Below, piece by piece: positions 60,280 through 64,000 of a stretch of DNA of 64,000 nucleotides. The notes under the pieces were generated by a model, which saw only the letters and a program-made list of their open reading frames with translations, was not told where the DNA came from and did no database searches. The translations under genes and the position numbers were made by a program. Source of the stretch: Frankiales bacterium. Lineage in GTDB: Bacteria; Actinomycetota; Actinomycetes; JAFAQI01. The stretch's first letter is position 1, and each line of letters begins with the position of its first letter. Location: assembly GCA_025980465.1 (NCBI GenBank), contig JAICXJ010000006.1:1-64000 (forward strand). Direction: 5' to 3'.

Positions 60280-63044
60280 GGGCGATACTCGGCGACGAGC
60301 AGCGCCAGGTCGTCACCGAGTTCGCGTCCGACCAACCGGTGCAGCGAGTTGAGCATCTCGTCGAGCACCGAGTGCAGGTCTCCGTCGGCGATCGGGCGGG
60401 CGACCTGCATCAGGTCGACAAACCCGCGACTGGCATCGCGGGCCTCGATCACCCCGTCCGTATAGAGGAGGATCCGGTCGCCGGCATCCAATCGGCCGGT
60501 GGCGATCGTCGGCGCCGCGCCCAACCCGAGCGGCAGGCTGTGCTCGATTCTCAGTTCCCGGATCTCCCCTTGCGAGGCAACTAGCGGCGGGGGATGACCG
60601 CAGGACACGACGGTGTATCGCCCATCGTTCGCCACCTCGGCGATCAACGCCGTTGCGAAGTCCTCGTCACCGAGGTACGGCCGCAACCGGCGGTCGATCT
60701 GGACTGCAACCGCGGCCAGGTCGTCGAGGTCTGCCGCGGCGGCGCGGAACTCACCAAGCACGATCGTGGCGGTCCGCACCGCCTCCAACCCCTTTCCACG
60801 GACGTCGCCAACGAGCAACCGAACGGCGTCCGGACGTTGAATGATCTCGTAGATGTCGCCGCCGACCCGCGCCTCGGCCGAGGCGCTGACATAGCGGCCG
60901 GCGAGCGAGATCGGGCCTAACCGAGGCGGGACCGCCGCGAGGATGGCTCGCTGGGCGGCTTCGGCAACCCGGATCACGTCGGCGAGGCGGCCGGACTGCT
61001 CCCGGAACCGCTCCGCGGTCTCGAGAGCGAGCGCGGCCCGGCGAGCAACGTCCTCGACGAAGTGGACATCCTCTTCGGCGTACCGCCGGCCCGACTCGGC
61101 GTACAGCAGCGTCATCGCGCCGAACGATCCGCTGCGCCCGGCCAGTGGCACGACCATCGCGCTGCACATGCCGAGCTGCTCGATCACCTCACGATGCTCG
61201 GGGGCGAGATCGAACTCGGCGAACAGTTCGGACGACAGCTCCGGATAGAACTCGGTCCGGCCAGTTCGCGTCACCGCCGCTGCGCCGATCTCCAGATCGG
61301 TGCGCGGCGGGAACCGGTCCTGCAAAGACTTCGCCCAGGCGAGCCGGTCACCATCGAGGTGACGAATCGCGACAGTCGCAAGCTCGCCATCGCGAAGGAC
61401 CTGCAGCAAGCACCAGTCGGCCAACGTCGGGACCAACAATGCAGTCACGGCATCGAGCGTGGCCCCGAAGTCCAGGCTCGAGCTCAGCGCGACTGAAGCA
61501 TCGGCGAGGAATGCCAGCCGACGACGCGCGGTGTGTTCCCGCTCGAGGGCGAGCGCCCGCTCGAGAGCCTGCGCCAGCGCGTCAGCCATCGTGCCGACGA
61601 ATGCGCTCTGAGTCTCCTCATCAACGTCGCTGCTGCCGGCGAAGGACATGCTGAGTACGCCGAGGGAATGCTCGCCAACCTTCATCGGGGTGACGTGCAA
61701 GCGGGTCTCGTTCACATACACGTCGGCGAGCGCCGGGAACCGGCCGGTGACCTGCTCGAGATTGCGCAGGAACAAGCGCTCGCCGGTGCGCGCCACGACT
61801 GCGCCCGGAAGGTCGGCGTCGAGGTCGAACTCGGCGAACTCGGCGAACTCGGGACGATCGTTGCGGATCGAGCCGCCACCGGCGATCGAGCGAAGCCGGC
61901 CGTCCTCGGTGATGAGATAGACACGCACGGTTTGCGCGCCGAGGAACTCGCACGCGTTGTCCACGACGATGCGGGCGATCTCGGCGACCGTACGGGCCCC
62001 GGTCAACTCTGCAGTCACCTTCTGCAACAGCTGCAGCCGATCCCAGGTGTCCTCGAAAGTGGCGAGCCGCTCGACCTCGCGCGCGAGCGCCTTGGGGAAC
62101 GGCTCGGGCGGCGCGATGCGGTCACCGCCGGCTAGCCCGCGCAGCTGGTCGACGAGCGCCTGCACGTACCACCGGCGAAAGACCCGGTGTGGGCGCGGCG
62201 CCTCCATCGTCAGCAGCCGAGCCGCTCGCGCGTACCGATCCGCCTCGTCGAGTGCCGCGAGATATCGCTCACCTGCATCGGCGGCGGACGCAGGAAGCGA
62301 CAGCACCAGATCGGTCTCACTGTCGCCGCGCGCAGCTGCCGCGAGCGCCTGCCGTTTGATCTCGGCGCGGGCGGCGGCGAAATCTGTCGTCACGGTCTCG
62401 ATCAGGTCGGCCATGGGTCCAGGAAGCTCGACGCCGGTGATCGTCTCCTCAGCTTTGACCAGGGTCAGCTCCCGAACGACGTTGTCGATGTGTGCCTTGG
62501 CCGCGATGAGTAGATCGGTAGGAACCGCGCCGAGTCGGACGGTGAAATCGGCCTCGGCGGCGTCGTAGTCGTCCCAAGCTTTGAGGAGGTCATCGACGTT
62601 GAGGTCGGGTATCGCAGCCTCGCCGCCGGCCGCCACGCTGGACAGCTCCGCCCACACGATCTTGCCGCCGCCCTCGGTCCGGTCGATCCCCCAGCCGGTC
62701 GAGAGTGCCGCCACGAGCGTGAGACCGCGACCGGTCATCGACTCGGTGCTGGGGCGGGCCGGCACCGGCATCGCGTTGCCGGCGTCCTGGACCTCGAGCC
62801 TGAGGCCGTCCTCGCCTTGCAGGATGCGCAGCGTCACCGGACCCTCGCCATGCAACATTGCGTTCGTCACGAGCTCGGACACCAGCAGCTCGGCGTCATC
62901 GACCAGTTCATTGAGCTCGTTCGGCAACGCGGCAGCAGCGAACCGGCGCGCTGTGGGTACGGCATCCGGCTCGCCTTTGAGCACGAGCTCGGACAGCAGC
63001 TGCACCCTCGGCCTCTCTATAGCGCCGCCCCCGGTTTGCGCCAT
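60276..63044 (-). CDS. Multi-domain SpoIIE/PP2C phosphatase with GAF domains and an RsbW-like ATPase
   Basis: 922 residues from ATG 63044. N-terminal ATPase of the RsbW type (VSELVTNAMLHGEGPVTLRI), a long helical linker, GAF domain 1 about 360-500 (NACEFLGAQTVRVYLI), GAF domain 2 about 525-690 (LGMCSAMVVPLAGRSGSFGA), then the SpoIIE phosphatase about 700-920 (EARVGGDIYEII, LLVGDVRGKGLEA, ILLYTDGVIEARD, GDDLALLVAEY). Such proteins control anti-anti-sigma factors and stress sigma factors. All phosphatase metal-binding Asp residues are visible. Confidence 0.9.
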   Translation of the reverse strand: MAQTGGGAIERPRVQLLSELVLKGEPDAVPTARRFAAAALPNELNELVDDAELLVSELVTNAMLHGEGPVTLRILQGEDGLRLEVQDAGNAMPVPARPSTESMTGRGLTLVAALSTGWGIDRTEGGGKIVWAELSSVAAGGEAAIPDLNVDDLLKAWDDYDAAEADFTVRLGAVPTDLLIAAKAHIDNVVRELTLVKAEETITGVELPGPMADLIETVTTDFAAARAEIKRQALAAAARGDSETDLVLSLPASAADAGERYLAALDEADRYARAARLLTMEAPRPHRVFRRWYVQALVDQLRGLAGGDRIAPPEPFPKALAREVERLATFEDTWDRLQLLQKVTAELTGARTVAEIARIVVDNACEFLGAQTVRVYLITEDGRLRSIAGGGSIRNDRPEFAEFAEFDLDADLPGAVVARTGERLFLRNLEQVTGRFPALADVYVNETRLHVTPMKVGEHSLGVLSMSFAGSSDVDEETQSAFVGTMADALAQALERALALEREHTARRRLAFLADASVALSSSLDFGATLDAVTALLVPTLADWCLLQVLRDGELATVAIRHLDGDRLAWAKSLQDRFPPRTDLEIGAAAVTRTGRTEFYPELSSELFAEFDLAPEHREVIEQLGMCSAMVVPLAGRSGSFGAMTLLYAESGRRYAEEDVHFVEDVARRAALALETAERFREQSGRLADVIRVAEAAQRAILAAVPPRLGPISLAGRYVSASAEARVGGDIYEIIQRPDAVRLLVGDVRGKGLEAVRTATIVLGEFRAAAADLDDLAAVAVQIDRRLRPYLGDEDFATALIAEVANDGRYTVVSCGHPPPLVASQGEIRELRIEHSLPLGLGAAPTIATGRLDAGDRILLYTDGVIEARDASRGFVDLMQVARPIADGDLHSVLDEMLNSLHRLVGRELGDDLALLVAEYRP

Positions 63045-63056
63045 GATTTTGGCACC

Positions 63057-63452
63057 ATGTCCCAGTTCGCCGCGCCCCACCTGTCACCTGCCTTACAGGT
63101 AGCGATCGTTGGGCCGGGCGCGAGCGTTACTGAGGACCTCGCCGGCCTCGCCCGGGAAGTGGGCTCGCGGCTGGCCGACGCCGGTTGCGTCGTCGTCACC
63201 GGGGGCGGTGACGGTGTGATGGCCGCCGCCGCGGAGGGCGTGAATGTACGGGGTGGAGTCGTCACTGGCTTGCTGCCCGGCTCCGACCGGGCGGCTGCGG
63301 TGGGCCCACTCACCGTCGCGATCGCGACTGGCTTGGGTGAGCTCCGCAACGGTGTGATCGTCCGGACTGCGGATGTGGTGATCACCATCGGAGGGAGCTG
63401 GGGGACCGCAAGCGAGATCGCGGTGCGCATGGCGCGGTTCTCCACCGGCTAG
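63057..63452 (+). CDS. TIGR00725/LOG-like protein, C-terminally short
   Basis: 131 residues from ATG 63057, only 12 bp from the divergent phosphatase start. QVAIVGPGASVTEDLAGLAR, CVVVTGGGDGVMAAAAEG, and TIGGSWGTASEIAVR are signatures of the family. Usual members run on for 30 or more residues after SEIA; here RMARFSTG and a stop follow, so the last helix/strand is lost. Nucleotide-binding Rossmann fold; activity unknown. Confidence 0.7.
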   Translation: MSQFAAPHLSPALQVAIVGPGASVTEDLAGLAREVGSRLADAGCVVVTGGGDGVMAAAAEGVNVRGGVVTGLLPGSDRAAAVGPLTVAIATGLGELRNGVIVRTADVVITIGGSWGTASEIAVRMARFSTG

Positions 63453-63468
63453 CCGATCGACGAAAGGG

Positions 63469-64000
63469 TCAGGCGTACGCCGCTGCGGTCGTGAGAATCG
63501 CAAGATCGTGGCGCAGGTCGTCAATCGTCGATGGACCCTCGTTGTAGAGCACGTGCAGGAGGTGGTCGGGGGTGTACGCCAGGATCTCGGCCGAGTGCTC
63601 GACCGTCTTGCCGTTCGTCGAGACCCGGCTGACCGGAATACCCGCGGCGCGCTGTGCCGCGACGACCTGGCGCAAACTGCCACGGAGCCCGACGAAGTCG
63701 TGGCTGTAGCGATCGAGCCACGACCGCAGGACCGAGAGCCGATCGCGGTGCGGATCGACGCTGACGAAGACGACCGTGACGTGACGTCGTACCGCGGCCG
63801 AACTCTGCCGCAGCGCCTCGGCGATGTCCGCCATCGTGGTCGGACAAACGTCAGGACAGTGGGTGTAACCGAAGTAGACCAGTGTCACCTTGCCGTGGTT
63901 TCGCGTCTCAATGTTGTAACGAGAGCCGGTCGTGTCCGGCAGCGTGATCGCAGCCTCGTGGTCGGGAGGTGAGAGCACTCCGCCGTGCAGTTCCCCACCA
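63469..64000 (-). CDS. SCO1/SenC-family copper chaperone (partial)
   Basis: At least 177 residues, 5' end beyond the window. The frame continues upstream of GTG 63978 to the window edge as a typical SCO start (GELHGG before VLSPPDHE). Thioredoxin-like domain: VTLVYFGYTHCPDVCPTTMA with copper-binding CxxxC, VVFVSVDPHRDRLSVLRSWL, and the His in VEHSAEILAYTP. Delivers copper to cytochrome oxidase outside the membrane. Signal peptide should lie outside the window. Confidence 0.88.
   Translation of the reverse strand, partial: GGELHGGVLSPPDHEAAITLPDTTGSRYNIETRNHGKVTLVYFGYTHCPDVCPTTMADIAEALRQSSAAVRRHVTVVFVSVDPHRDRLSVLRSWLDRYSHDFVGLRGSLRQVVAAQRAAGIPVSRVSTNGKTVEHSAEILAYTPDHLLHVLYNEGPSTIDDLRHDLAILTTAAAYA

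Overview
This is a 64 kb piece of a high-GC, gene-dense actinobacterial chromosome (Actinomycetota). The evidence is the ANTAR, RskA, DUF5994, PspC and GT87-type genes, GTG starts, apparently leaderless promoters, a narGHJI operon closely resembling the mycobacterial one, and actinobacterial-type MoaA/C/E. I cannot place it to genus. The first gene (cation exchanger) and the last gene (SCO1-like) run off the window.

Layout. (1) 0.6-4.4 kb: molybdenum-cofactor synthesis, moaD-moeA leftward and moaA-moaC-mogA-moaE rightward. (2) 4.5-20.5 kb: nitrate respiration and nitrosative/redox stress. It holds a truncated haemoglobin, a flavin split-barrel protein, a DsbA-like protein, narGHJI, a TDT/SLAC-type anion transporter, OsmC, three hemerythrin-type proteins, AhpD-like protein, a 7Fe ferredoxin and a SufR-like Fe-S regulator. 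The pterin cofactor made in (1) feeds NarG in (2). Broken genes lie among these: an aconitase piece, a DUF488/cupin chimera and a transaldolase N-terminus. (3) 21.1-29.3 kb: four tRNA genes (Lys, Glu, Asp, Phe), secreted cell-wall-type proteins, and a divergent PspC / PspC-histidine kinase / LuxR-type regulator locus. (4) 29.26-32.85 kb: a remnant integrated element bounded by a 44-bp duplication of the tRNA-Phe 3' end, carrying an integrase fragment and an HTH-MNT/HEPN toxin-antitoxin pair. (5) 32.9-37.9 kb: a second accessory segment between perfect 27-bp direct repeats, with P-loop kinases, GrpB, APH, a methyltransferase, another integrase fragment and another MNT/HepT pair. (6) 38-44.5 kb: fatty-acid desaturase, DUF5994, FtsH, HesB-like protein and two GAF-ANTAR regulators. 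(7) 44.6-48.8 kb: an extracytoplasmic module with a membrane protein, a lipoprotein made of two tandem five-histidine helical domains, a cupredoxin lipoprotein, an ECF sigma factor and an RskA-type anti-sigma factor. The lipoprotein gene and the sigma gene share the same promoter-like sequence, CCGAACC-N16-CGAACA. (8) 50-60 kb: a catabolic cluster with two zinc alcohol dehydrogenases, P450, two amidohydrolases, aldehyde dehydrogenase, TetR and a PaaK-like AMP-forming ligase. (9) 60-64 kb: SpoIIE-type phosphatase, a truncated LOG-like protein and SCO1.

The best candidates for something undescribed are the ECF/His-bundle/cupredoxin module and the double MNT/HEPN island, followed by the AT-rich motif shared by the nar region and the SufR-like regulator gene.
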